A stretch of DNA of 36,372 bases from NCBI GenBank assembly GCA_013044035.1, contig JABEVE010000061.1, positions 1 through 36,372 on the forward strand. Reading direction: 5' to 3'. The notes under the pieces were generated by a model. That model worked only from the letters and a program-made list of their open reading frames with translations. It was not told the origin of the DNA and did not search any database. This document shows, piece by piece, positions 16,343 to 24,744 of the stretch. This DNA comes from Burkholderiales bacterium (GTDB lineage: Bacteria; Pseudomonadota; Gammaproteobacteria; Burkholderiales; Burkholderiaceae_C). The translations under genes were made by a program, and so were the position numbers. Numbering within the stretch: position 1 is the first letter of the stretch; the number at the start of each line of letters is the position of its first letter.

Positions 16343-19300
16343 TCATGCCCCCACTTTGAGGAAGCGGCCGGGCTCGGCCGGGTTGGGCACGAACCAGGCG
16401 GGTTTGCCGCTGGCGTCCTTGCCCAGGCGGGCGCCGGGCACGGGCGGCCTGGCAGCGTCGAACACCACCGACACCGGGGACTTGTGGCGCGGCAGGAATT
16501 CGGACTCCTGCAGCTCGCGCACCGAGTCTTTGAACGCGGTGGCGACGAGACGGATGTCGGCCTCGCTGTGCGCGGTGGTGAGGAAGCAGGGGAAGTTGTC
16601 GAGGATGTGCACGCCGCGGCTGCGCATCATGGCGAACAGCAGGTCTTGCAGCGGGTGGTCTTCCAGCCAGGCGACGCGCCAGAGCGAGGCGAAGTGGCGA
16701 ATTTCCAGCGGCGCACCCTGCTCGCGGCAGAAGGCGCTGAGTTCTTCGGCCAGCGCGGTGGTCGAGGCGTTGAGTTGGTGTTGCAGCGGCGGGCCGGCGG
16801 TCTTCAGGTGCAGCAGGCTGGCGTGGGCGGCGGCCAGGGCCAGCGGGTGGCGCACGAAGGTGCCGGCGAAGTAGGTGACGCCGACACTGGGGATGGAGTC
16901 ATCGTCGAACTGCCAGGCGCCGCCGTCGAGCGCGTCCATGAACTCGCGCTTGCCGGCCACCACGCCGATGGGCATGCCGCCGCCGATGACCTTGCCGTAG
17001 GTGGCGAGGTCGGCGCGTATGCCGAACAGCTCTTGCGCGCCGCCGAGCGCGGCACGGAAGCCGGTGATGACTTCGTCGAAGATGAGGCAGGTGCCGCTGG
17101 CGGCGGTGATGCCGCGCACCTCCTTGAGGAAGTCCACCGGGCGCCATTCGGGGCGGCGGCTTTGCACCGGCTCGACCAGCACGGCGGCCAGATCATTCGC
17201 GTTGGCGCGGATGAACTCCAGCGACTCCGGGGTGCCGTAGTCCAGCACGCGCACGTCGCCGAACATGCCGCGCATGATCCCCGGCGCCGCCGGAATGCCC
17301 TTGTGCTGCTTGCCGGAGCGCACCAGCACTTCATCGAAGGTGCCGTGGTAGGAGCCGGTGAACAGCACCACGGTGCTGCGGCCCGTCACGGTGCGGGCCA
17401 TGCGCACCGCGGCCATGACGGCCTCGGAGCCGGTGTTGCACAGACCGGCGCGGTCGAAGCCGGTGAGCTCGCACACCAGTTCGGCCACCGGGCCGGCCAG
17501 CGGATGCTGCGGGCCGATGTCGTAGCCCGCGTCGAGCTGCTGGCGCACGGCGTCGAGCACGAAATCGGGCTGCCAGCCAAACAGACTCATGCCGAAGCCG
17601 TTGAGCACGTCGACATACTGGTTGCCGTCCAGGTCCCACAGGTACGCGCCCTTGCTGCGCGCGATCACGACCTGGTAGACGATGTCCTTGATCATCGGCC
17701 GAAAGCCGTTGACCACGCGCGGGTCGGCGAGGTGGCCGCGGTGCTGCGCGGTGTAGGCGCGGCTCTTGCCGGTGCGCTCGACATACCGGCGCATGAACGC
17801 GGCCAGGCGGGCGCGCTGGCGCTCGGTCAGGGCGCTGGCCTGGGTGTGAATGCGGGCGATGGCGCCGAAGGCCTTCTGCACGTCGTAGCGCTGGGTGGCG
17901 GCATCGTCGGGTGACGCTGCAGCGGGCGTCGATGGTGCTGGCGCGGCGTGTGTTGGGATGGATGCGGACTCGGGCGAGCCAGTGGTTGCAGCTGCCTCTG
18001 GGGCTGTCGCTGTGGTTGGAGAGGAGGTCGCGGCACGGTCTGGCGAGGAGGGGCCGGCAGCCGTGGGCGGCGCAGCGGCAGCCTGCGCGGCCATGAACGG
18101 CGTGCTGCTGAGCAAGGCGAGCTGCTGCGCCATGAGCTGCATTTGCTGCTGGATGAGTTGCTGCAGGGCCGTGGCGGGAGCGTCCGTGGCGAGCGGCGGC
18201 TTGAGCAGGGCTTGCAGGCTGGCTTGGGACGTGGCGAATAGCGCGGGCATGGCGGCGGCACTTGGCGCGGCGGGCTCTAGGCCCGCACCCTGTGGCTGGT
18301 CGATGGCCGCTGCCGGGGCTTGGATCTGGGCCATGGGCTCGGGCGGCAGTTGCGCGTCGAGGTGTGCGGCGAGCAGGTCGATGCTGTACAGGCTTTCCAT
18401 CAACTGGCGGAACGTGACGGGAACGCCGAACTCCTTTTTCACCTGCAGTGCCACTTGCGTCAGGGTGAGCGAGTCGATGCCGAGTTCGACGAAGGCGGCC
18501 GCGGCGTCGGTCTGGCTCAGGTCTTCGCCCGAGACGTCTTCGAACACATCGCGCAGGCGGGCGACGAGTTGGCCCTTGCGGGCAGCGGATGTCGGTGCGG
18601 CGGCGATGTCGGGCTGGGTCGTGGACATGGCGGGAGACATGGCAGAAGGGGAAACCGGCGGAACGAAGGCCAGCACGGTGGCGCTGGGGTTGGGTGCCGA
18701 GCGAGCCATCCCCCTCCCGGCCTCCCCCAAGGGGTGGGGGAGGGGCGCACGATCGGTGTCCGCGGTGGAGTCTGCGCAAACGACAGCGGAGCCGCTGGTA
18801 GGCCCGCTTTCATGCAAGGGGGCGAGGAGCGGCGCACGGCCCGCATGTGTGGTGGAGTCGGCGCAGGCTTGCGTGGTGGCGGGTGTGGGAGCGCTTGCTG
18901 GAGCGTTTGTTGAAACGTTTGTGCAGGCGCATGCTGTGGCGATGCTGGAACTGGGGTCTTGCTCCCTCCCCACGGCGTGGGGAGGGTTGGGGAGGGGAAG
19001 GTTTTGCGGCGCTGATACGGCGCGCGCCACGGGTGCGTCGATCCAGAAGCGCCTGTGCTCGAAGGCGTAGGTGGGCAACTGGATGCGGCGGCGCCCCGTG
19101 GCGGGATTGGCGGCGGGCGCGGGCAGGTCGAGGCCCGCGGTCCACAACGCGCCTTGGGCGAGCAGCATCTGCGCCGCTTCGCGCTCGGGCGCGTCGCCCA
19201 GGCTGGCCACGGCGAACAGGGAAACGCCGGCCCGGCCATGCTGGCGCGCCAGGGTGGCGAGGGTGGCGCGCGGGCCGAGTTCGACCCACGCGGCGTCGGC

Positions 19301-22300
19301 GTGCCGTTGCAGCGCGGTGCGCACGGCGGACGAGAAACGCACCGGCTCGCGCAGGTGGCGCACCCAATAGTCGGCGTGGGTGGCGTCGGCATCGGTGAGC
19401 CAGGTGCCGGTGCGGGTGGAGACGATGGGGATGGTGGGCGGCGAGAGCTTCACCGCGCGTACCGCGGCGGCAAAGGTGTCGAGCGCGCCGTCCATCATCG
19501 GCGAATGGAAGGCGTGCGAGGTTTGCAGCCGGCGGCATGGCACACCGGCGGCGTCCAGTTCGGCTTGCCAGGATTCGATGTCGGCGCTGGGGCCGGCGAC
19601 GACGCAAGCGGTGGGACCGTTCTCGGCAGCCAGGGCCAGGGCTGGGGGCAGGCGCGCGAGCACATCGGCCACGCGCAGGCGCACCGACAGCATGCTGCCG
19701 GGCGGCTGGGCCTGCATCAGCGCGCCGCGCTGCGCCACCAGGCCGGCGGCGTCTTCCAGGGACATGACCCCGGCGAGCGCGGCGGCGACGAATTCGCCGA
19801 CGCTGTGCCCGATGAGCGCAGCGGGCCGCGCACCGCGCGCCAGCCAGCTTTGCGCCAGCGCGTGTTCGAGCGCGAACAGGGCGGGCTGGGTGGTGGCGGT
19901 TTGCGCCAGGGCGCCACCGTCGCCGCCGAACATGCGGGCCTTCAGGTCGAAGGGCAGGTGCGGGGCGAGCGCGTTCAACGCCGTGTCGAAAGCCGCGCGG
20001 AAAGCCGGGTCTGCCGCGTACAGGCCGCTGCCCATGCCGGGGTATTGCGCGCCCTGGCCGGAGAACATCCAGATGGACGCCGGCGCGCCGCTGCCGACCT
20101 GGCGCTGGGCGCGCAGCGCATGACGGGGCGCTTGCAGCGCTTGCATGGCTTCGTCCGCCGTCGCTGCGACGACACACAGGCGGTGCGCGAACACACTGCG
20201 CCCGACTTGCAGGGTGTGGGCGCAATCGGCCAGATTGATGTGCGGGTGCGCTTGCAGATACGCGGCGAGTTGCGTGGCCATGGCGTCCAGCGCCGCGTGC
20301 GTTTTGGCCGAGAGCGTGAGCAACTGCGCACCGGCGGCGGCGGACGACGGTGCGCGCAATGGCGCTTCTTCCAGCACCACATGGGCATTGGTGCCGCCGA
20401 CGCCGAAGCCGCTGACCCCAGCCCGGCGCGGCTGCTCGCCGCGCGGCCAGGGCGTGAGCCGGTCGCAGACCGTGAACGGGCTGTGGGCGAAGTCGATGCC
20501 GGGGTTGGGCGCGGTGTAGTGGATGCTCGGCGGCAGGGTTTCGTGCGCCAGCGCCAGGGCCGTCTTGATCACCCCGGCGGCTCCGGCCGCGATGACCATG
20601 TGGCCGACGTTGCTCTTGAGCGAACCGAGGCGGCAAAAGCCCACTTCGGCCGTGTGCTGGCGGAACGCGCGCGTGAGAGCCTCGACTTCCACCGGATCGC
20701 CCATCGGCGTGGCGGTGCCGTGCGCCTCGACATAGCTCACGCTGCGCGCGTCGATGCCGGCGTCGCGCTGCGCGGCGGCGATCACGGCGGCCTGGCCGTC
20801 CACGCTGGGGGCGGTGAAACTGGCCTTGTCGCGGCCGTCGTTGTTGACGGCCACGCCGCGAATCACGGCGAGCACCGCGTCGCCATCGGCCAGCGCATCC
20901 GGCAGGCGTTTGAGCAGCACCACGGCGGCGCCGTCGGAGAACACCGTGCCCTGGGCCTTCGCGTCGAAGCTGCGCGTGGCGCCGTCGGGCGAGAGCATGG
21001 CGCCGTCCTGGTAGAGATAGCCGCTGTTGGGCGGGCATGTCACCGAACTGCCGCCCGCCAGCGCCATGTCGCACTGTCCGGCGCGCAGGCTGACGACGGC
21101 CTGCGCAATGGCCACCAGCGAGGTGGAACAGGCGGTGTGCACGCTGACCGCCGGGCCGGTGAGGTTGAGGCGGTTGGCGGTGCGCGTGGCGATGTAGTCC
21201 TTCTCGTTGCCCAGCATGGTCTGGAAGGCGCCGAGCGCCTCGACGAGGTCCGGTCGGTGCTGCACGTGATGCTGGAAGTAGGTGGCGTTGTACATGCCGG
21301 CGAACACGCCCACCGGCACCGTCGTAGCGTCTGGCGCGTGGCCGGCGCGCTCCAGGCATTCCCAGCACAGTTCAAGGAAGATGCGCTGCTGCGGGTCCAT
21401 CAGCGCGGCTTCGCGCGGGCTGATGCCGAAGAAGGCCGCGTCGAACTGATCGACGCCGTCGATGATGCCGCGGGCCTTGACGTAGTCGGGGTTGGTGCTC
21501 AGGCTGGCGGGGATGCTGGGGTCGAGATCACACGCGTTGAATGGGGTGATGCTGTCGCGCCCGGTGAGCAGATTGGCCCAGAACTGTTCGACATCCGCCG
21601 CGCCGGGAAAGCGTCCCGCGGTGGCGACGACGGCGATGGGCTCGGGGCCGCTTGCCGCTGCCGTGTGCTCAGGCCGTGTGGCTGCGTCGCGCACCAGCCC
21701 GGCCAGCATGCGGCTGGACAGGCGGCGCCCATCCAGCGCGGGCGCGGCGCCGGGGGCGGACCCCAGCAGGCGCGCCAGGGCGGCGGGCGTGGGCTGGCTG
21801 AAGAATGCATGGGTGCCCAGCCTGCGTGCCGCATCGCCCAGCAGCGACAACACCTTGAGCACCAGCAGCGAGTTGCCACCGAGGTCGAAAAAATTGTCCA
21901 GTCGCCCTACCTGTTGCAGGCCCAGGGCCTGGGCAAAGGCATCGCAGACGCGCTGTTCGGCTTCGCCCTGCGGGGCTTGGTAGGGGTTGGTCAGGTCGGG
22001 GCGAGAGCTTTGCGGCTCGGGCAGTGCCTGCTGGTCGAGCTTGCCATTGGTGGTGATGGGCAGGGCGGGCAGCCAGACGAAGGCGGCGGGCAGCATGTAA
22101 TCGGGCAGGCGTTTGGCCAGCAGGGCGCGCAGGTCCGCGCTGTTCGGGGCTTGGCCGCTCGCAACGCCGTAGGCGATGAGGCGCGCGTTGCCGGCAGCGT
22201 CCTTGCGCGCGATGACGGCGCAGGATTTGACGGCAGGATGCGCGGCGAGCGCAGCCTCGACCTCACCGAGCTCGATGCGAAAGCCGCGAATCTTGACCTG

Positions 22301-23530
22301 GGTGTCGGCGCGGCCGAGGTAGTCGAGGTTGCCGTCGGGCAGTCGGCGCACGAGATCACCGGTGCGATACAGACGCTCGCCAGCCGCGCCAGAGGGGTTG
22401 GGTATGAAGCGCTCGGCGGTGAGTTCGGGCTGGTTCAGATAGCCGATGCCGAGCCCGGCTCCACCCACGAACAGTTCACCCGCTTCACCCGCCGCAACCT
22501 CGGTCAGGCCGGCGCTCAGGACATGCACCTGCGTGGCGTTGATCGGCTTGCCGATGGGGATGCTGCGGGCGTCTGTGGGGAGGTCGCGCGGGATGGTGAA
22601 GGCGGTGGAGAAGGTGGTGCATTCGGTGGGGCCGTAGCCGTTGATCAGGCGTACCTCGGGCAGGGCCTGCAGCGCACGGCGCACGTGACGCACCGACAGC
22701 GCCTCGCCGCCGGTGAGCAGTTGTGTCAGGCCGCGCAGGTGTTCGGGGGCGTCGTCGATCACGGCGTTGAACAGCGCTGCGGTGAGCCAGGCGGTGTTCA
22801 CGCCGTGCGTGCCGATGGTGCGGGCCAGGCCGGCCGGTGTCGGCAGGTCTTCGTCGTGCAGCACGCACATGCCGCCGTTGAGCAGCGGCCCCCAGATTTC
22901 CAGCGTGGACGCGTCGAACCCCAAGGGGGCGGCGTGCAGCATGCGGGTGTCAGGCCCCAGGCGCATGTAGTTGGGCTCGGTCACCAGACGCAGAATGGCC
23001 GTGTGCGGGATGCCGATGCCTTTGGGCAGGCCGGTCGAGCCCGAGGTGTACATGATGTAGGCCAGTGCCACGGCCTGCGACGGCAGCGAAAGCGACAGCG
23101 CGCGCGGCGGGGAGTTGGCTGGCGCGGCATCGAGCACCAGCAGCGGGGCATGTGCCGAGAACCGTTCGGCATGGGCAGCCAGGGTGATGACGAGGCCGGC
23201 GCCAGCGTCGCGCAGCATGTGACTGGTGCGCTCGACGGGATAGGCCGGATCCAGTGGCAAGTAGGCAGCGCCCACCTGCAGGATGGCCAGCAAGGTGGCG
23301 ATGCTGTCGATCGAGCGCGGCAGTGCCACACCGACCACGCTGGCGGGCAGCACACCGCTGGCGCGCAGGCGCTGGGCCAGCACATCCGCGCGCGCTTGCA
23401 GCTGCGCGTAATTCAGGGTTTGAACGCCGTGCACCAGGGCCGGGGTATCGGCATGTCGCAGCGCGAGCCGCGCGAACACGTCAGTGACGGTTCGCGGCGC
23501 GCTGGCGGATGGAGCTTGGTGATCGGTCAT
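16343..23530 (-). CDS. Hybrid NRPS-PKS megasynthase with C-terminal aminotransferase, A-PCP-KS-AT-ACP-AMT
   Basis: About 2395 aa from ATG 23530 (AAGG upstream; ATG 23581 is possible). Domains: A about 15-510 (YTSGSTGLPKG, GYGPTE); PCP with Ser554; KS about 628-1057 with catalytic Cys801, His937 and His977; AT about 1152-1450 with GHSVG (Ser1243) and the malonyl-type motif HAFH at 1339-1342; ACP about 1652-1723 with GIDSL (Ser1687); PLP class III aminotransferase about 1946-2350 with FDEVITGF and Lys2180 in TYGKVIGGG. The A-domain code reads D206 A207 L210 W248 L272 G274 G298 T306 F307, that is DALWLGGTF, close to the valine code. No KR, DH or C domain is present. Predicted action: load valine, extend once with malonate, convert the beta-keto group to an amine as in MycA-like enzymes, and pass the chain to the downstream NRPS. 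A Pro/Ala-rich linker (about 1505-1645) contains repeats, and a Gln-rich helix (about 1788-1808) precedes the AMT. Confidence 0.94.
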   Translation of the reverse strand: MTDHQAPSASAPRTVTDVFARLALRHADTPALVHGVQTLNYAQLQARADVLAQRLRASGVLPASVVGVALPRSIDSIATLLAILQVGAAYLPLDPAYPVERTSHMLRDAGAGLVITLAAHAERFSAHAPLLVLDAAPANSPPRALSLSLPSQAVALAYIMYTSGSTGLPKGIGIPHTAILRLVTEPNYMRLGPDTRMLHAAPLGFDASTLEIWGPLLNGGMCVLHDEDLPTPAGLARTIGTHGVNTAWLTAALFNAVIDDAPEHLRGLTQLLTGGEALSVRHVRRALQALPEVRLINGYGPTECTTFSTAFTIPRDLPTDARSIPIGKPINATQVHVLSAGLTEVAAGEAGELFVGGAGLGIGYLNQPELTAERFIPNPSGAAGERLYRTGDLVRRLPDGNLDYLGRADTQVKIRGFRIELGEVEAALAAHPAVKSCAVIARKDAAGNARLIAYGVASGQAPNSADLRALLAKRLPDYMLPAAFVWLPALPITTNGKLDQQALPEPQSSRPDLTNPYQAPQGEAEQRVCDAFAQALGLQQVGRLDNFFDLGGNSLLVLKVLSLLGDAARRLGTHAFFSQPTPAALARLLGSAPGAAPALDGRRLSSRMLAGLVRDAATRPEHTAAASGPEPIAVVATAGRFPGAADVEQFWANLLTGRDSITPFNACDLDPSIPASLSTNPDYVKARGIIDGVDQFDAAFFGISPREAALMDPQQRIFLELCWECLERAGHAPDATTVPVGVFAGMYNATYFQHHVQHRPDLVEALGAFQTMLGNEKDYIATRTANRLNLTGPAVSVHTACSTSLVAIAQAVVSLRAGQCDMALAGGSSVTCPPNSGYLYQDGAMLSPDGATRSFDAKAQGTVFSDGAAVVLLKRLPDALADGDAVLAVIRGVAVNNDGRDKASFTAPSVDGQAAVIAAAQRDAGIDARSVSYVEAHGTATPMGDPVEVEALTRAFRQHTAEVGFCRLGSLKSNVGHMVIAAGAAGVIKTALALAHETLPPSIHYTAPNPGIDFAHSPFTVCDRLTPWPRGEQPRRAGVSGFGVGGTNAHVVLEEAPLRAPSSAAAGAQLLTLSAKTHAALDAMATQLAAYLQAHPHINLADCAHTLQVGRSVFAHRLCVVAATADEAMQALQAPRHALRAQRQVGSGAPASIWMFSGQGAQYPGMGSGLYAADPAFRAAFDTALNALAPHLPFDLKARMFGGDGGALAQTATTQPALFALEHALAQSWLARGARPAALIGHSVGEFVAAALAGVMSLEDAAGLVAQRGALMQAQPPGSMLSVRLRVADVLARLPPALALAAENGPTACVVAGPSADIESWQAELDAAGVPCRRLQTSHAFHSPMMDGALDTFAAAVRAVKLSPPTIPIVSTRTGTWLTDADATHADYWVRHLREPVRFSSAVRTALQRHADAAWVELGPRATLATLARQHGRAGVSLFAVASLGDAPEREAAQMLLAQGALWTAGLDLPAPAANPATGRRRIQLPTYAFEHRRFWIDAPVARAVSAPQNLPLPNPPHAVGREQDPSSSIATACACTNVSTNAPASAPTPATTQACADSTTHAGRAPLLAPLHESGPTSGSAVVCADSTADTDRAPLPHPLGEAGRGMARSAPNPSATVLAFVPPVSPSAMSPAMSTTQPDIAAAPTSAARKGQLVARLRDVFEDVSGEDLSQTDAAAAFVELGIDSLTLTQVALQVKKEFGVPVTFRQLMESLYSIDLLAAHLDAQLPPEPMAQIQAPAAAIDQPQGAGLEPAAPSAAAMPALFATSQASLQALLKPPLATDAPATALQQLIQQQMQLMAQQLALLSSTPFMAAQAAAAPPTAAGPSSPDRAATSSPTTATAPEAAATTGSPESASIPTHAAPAPSTPAAASPDDAATQRYDVQKAFGAIARIHTQASALTERQRARLAAFMRRYVERTGKSRAYTAQHRGHLADPRVVNGFRPMIKDIVYQVVIARSKGAYLWDLDGNQYVDVLNGFGMSLFGWQPDFVLDAVRQQLDAGYDIGPQHPLAGPVAELVCELTGFDRAGLCNTGSEAVMAAVRMARTVTGRSTVVLFTGSYHGTFDEVLVRSGKQHKGIPAAPGIMRGMFGDVRVLDYGTPESLEFIRANANDLAAVLVEPVQSRRPEWRPVDFLKEVRGITAASGTCLIFDEVITGFRAALGGAQELFGIRADLATYGKVIGGGMPIGVVAGKREFMDALDGGAWQFDDDSIPSVGVTYFAGTFVRHPLALAAAHASLLHLKTAGPPLQHQLNASTTALAEELSAFCREQGAPLEIRHFASLWRVAWLEDHPLQDLLFAMMRSRGVHILDNFPCFLTTAHSEADIRLVATAFKDSVRELQESEFLPRHKSPVSVVFDAARPPVPGARLGKDASGKPAWFVPNPAEPGRFLKVGA
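18721..18743. repeat. GC-rich inverted repeat inside the megasynthase linker, copy 1
   Basis: CCTCCCCC (18721-18728) and GGGGGAGG (18736-18743) are exact inverted arms around a 7-bp spacer. On the coding strand this specifies the peptide PLPHPLGEAGRG. That translated signature commonly marks a REP-like palindromic element inserted in frame in GC-rich proteobacterial genes. It lies in the AT-ACP linker, where extra residues would be tolerated. Confidence 0.55.
18745..18868. repeat. Imperfect 37-bp direct repeats in the megasynthase linker
   Basis: Two copies, 18745-18781 and 18832-18868, are offset by 87 bp (29 codons) and match at 26 of 37 positions by my count. They encode the related peptides VCADSTADTDRAP and ACADSTTHAGRAP. 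The spacing preserves the frame. This suggests that the inter-domain linker grew by duplication. Confidence 0.5.
18964..18986. repeat. GC-rich inverted repeat inside the megasynthase linker, copy 2
   Basis: CCCTCCCCAC (18964-18973), loop GGC, and GTGGGGAGGG (18977-18986) form a perfect 10-bp stem. The coding strand gives PNPPHAVGRE. It resembles copy 1 at 18721-18743 in sequence and in its place within the same linker, so the two probably belong to one small palindromic repeat family. Confidence 0.55.
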
Positions 23531-23835
23531 GACATAGCCTTGGATGCCGGGCATCTTGGCGGTGGTGCGCGAGACGCTCAAACGGGTGTCGGATGCGACG
23601 TTCGAGTCGGATGATTGGGGCAGGAAAAGCCGGAATGGACAACAACGGCGTGGTGGGATCGATCAGCGTTGAGTCTAGGAGCCGAGCCCGTGGATTTGTG
23701 CCCCCCGAATAGGGTGAAATGGCCGGCGCAGGCGCCGCGCCGAGGGGCTACATGCCAAGCGCCGCGAACGGGTTGCGGCGCTTGGCTACACAGACGGCAA
23801 GTTGGGTGGCGTCAGTGCGCGATTCAAGACGCGTG
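23531..23835. other. 305-bp gap between the tyrosine kinase and the megasynthase
   Basis: No gene is seen on either strand apart from non-conserved shadow frames. It contains the strong hairpin at 23754-23786, just past the kinase stop. It probably also contains the start of a separate NRPS-PKS transcript reading on the minus strand. I cannot identify a clear -35/-10 or sigma-54 promoter. It marks the boundary between the EPS export genes and the NRPS-PKS module. Confidence 0.5.
23754..23786 (-). terminator. Strong hairpin downstream of the kinase gene (terminator or attenuator)
   Basis: GCCAAGCGCCGC (23754-23765) and GCGGCGCTTGGC (23775-23786) form a perfect 12-bp stem with a 9-base loop. 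It begins 50 bp beyond the kinase stop on the minus strand. No U-run follows, so it may be a rho-assisted terminator, a 3'-end stabiliser or an attenuator between the export genes and the NRPS-PKS genes. Confidence 0.5.
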
Positions 23836-24735
23836 TCAGTACGCGTAATAGCCGTAGGGCGACGAGGCCGAGGGCGTGCGTGACTGGTTCAGCAGGGTCA
23901 TGACGATGGGGTTTTCTTCCAGGATGGCGAGCGCCTGCTGCACCGAACCCTGGTGGGTCTTGCCGGCGTGTACGACCAGCACCACCTGGCCCATTTGCGG
24001 CGCCAGGGCCCGCGCCTCGGCCGATGGCAATAACGGGGGGCAGTCGAAGATGACGATGCGATCCTGCTGGTGCGCGGCGAGGCGGTTGAGAAATGCGACC
24101 ATGGCCTGGCTGCTGAAAATTTCGGTGGCGCGCTCGTTCTGCGTGCCGGTGGGCAGGAAAGTGAGCTTGTCCACATTGGTGGCGAGCTCCACCTCCGACA
24201 GGTCGAGCGCGGGGTCGAGCAGCAGATCGATCAGGCCGCGCCGCTGGCCGGTGAGTCCCAGTCGCTGGGCCGCGGCCATGCGGGTGGCGTCGGCATCGAT
24301 CAGCAGCACGCTGTGGTTCATCTCCATGGCCATGCTCATGGCCAGGTTGATGGACGTGTAGGTTTTGCCCTCGCCGGGCAGACTGCTGGTGATCATGATG
24401 AGGTTGCCGCGGTCCACCGGCTCGGTGGTCTTGCTGCCGTGGGCGTTGGCCAGGAGCGGGCGCTTGACGCCGCGGAATTCGTCGAGCAGGCGCGAGCGCG
24501 GAGCGCCCGGCACGAGATAGCAGGCGTCTCGCAGCGCGGCAAGATCGATGTCGACACGGTGCTTGGGTGCGGCGAGCGGTGTCGCTGCGGGGGTGACGTT
24601 CTGCAGCGCACCGGCCAGGGCTGCAGGCTGGGCCGGGCTCAACGTTGCCACCTCGGAGTCGCGTGCCCAGGGCATGCCGACCCCGGCCTTGCGGAGCTCT
24701 TCGAGGCGTTTGCTGGCTTGTTCGATGGTGCTCAT
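23836..24735 (-). CDS. Exosortase-type EPS locus tyrosine autokinase (BY-kinase, TIGR03018-like)
   Basis: A 299-aa cytoplasmic P-loop tyrosine kinase that partners with the chain-length protein encoded just upstream (9-bp gap). Walker A is SSLPGEGKT with Lys124. Walker A' is VLLIDAD (143-149). Walker B is IVIFDCPP with Asp231. The C-terminus SPYGYYAY carries four Tyr (294, 296, 297, 299), the usual autophosphorylation cluster. Cycles of phosphorylation and dephosphorylation of that cluster control polymer length and export in this family. The phosphatase domain encoded at 1265-3094 is a candidate antagonist. The long N-terminal region (about 1-105) before the P-loop is typical of the stand-alone cytoplasmic type. 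Confidence 0.9.
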   Translation of the reverse strand: MSTIEQASKRLEELRKAGVGMPWARDSEVATLSPAQPAALAGALQNVTPAATPLAAPKHRVDIDLAALRDACYLVPGAPRSRLLDEFRGVKRPLLANAHGSKTTEPVDRGNLIMITSSLPGEGKTYTSINLAMSMAMEMNHSVLLIDADATRMAAAQRLGLTGQRRGLIDLLLDPALDLSEVELATNVDKLTFLPTGTQNERATEIFSSQAMVAFLNRLAAHQQDRIVIFDCPPLLPSAEARALAPQMGQVVLVVHAGKTHQGSVQQALAILEENPIVMTLLNQSRTPSASSPYGYYAY

Positions 24736-24744
24736 GGCGTCGTC

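Noticed and set aside
19055-23614. A 1519-codon open frame on the plus strand opposite the megasynthase gene
   Set aside because: It is a shadow of a GC-rich gene. The composition is biased to Gly, Gln, His and Arg with no domain, while the minus-strand frame contains complete A, KS and AT motifs.
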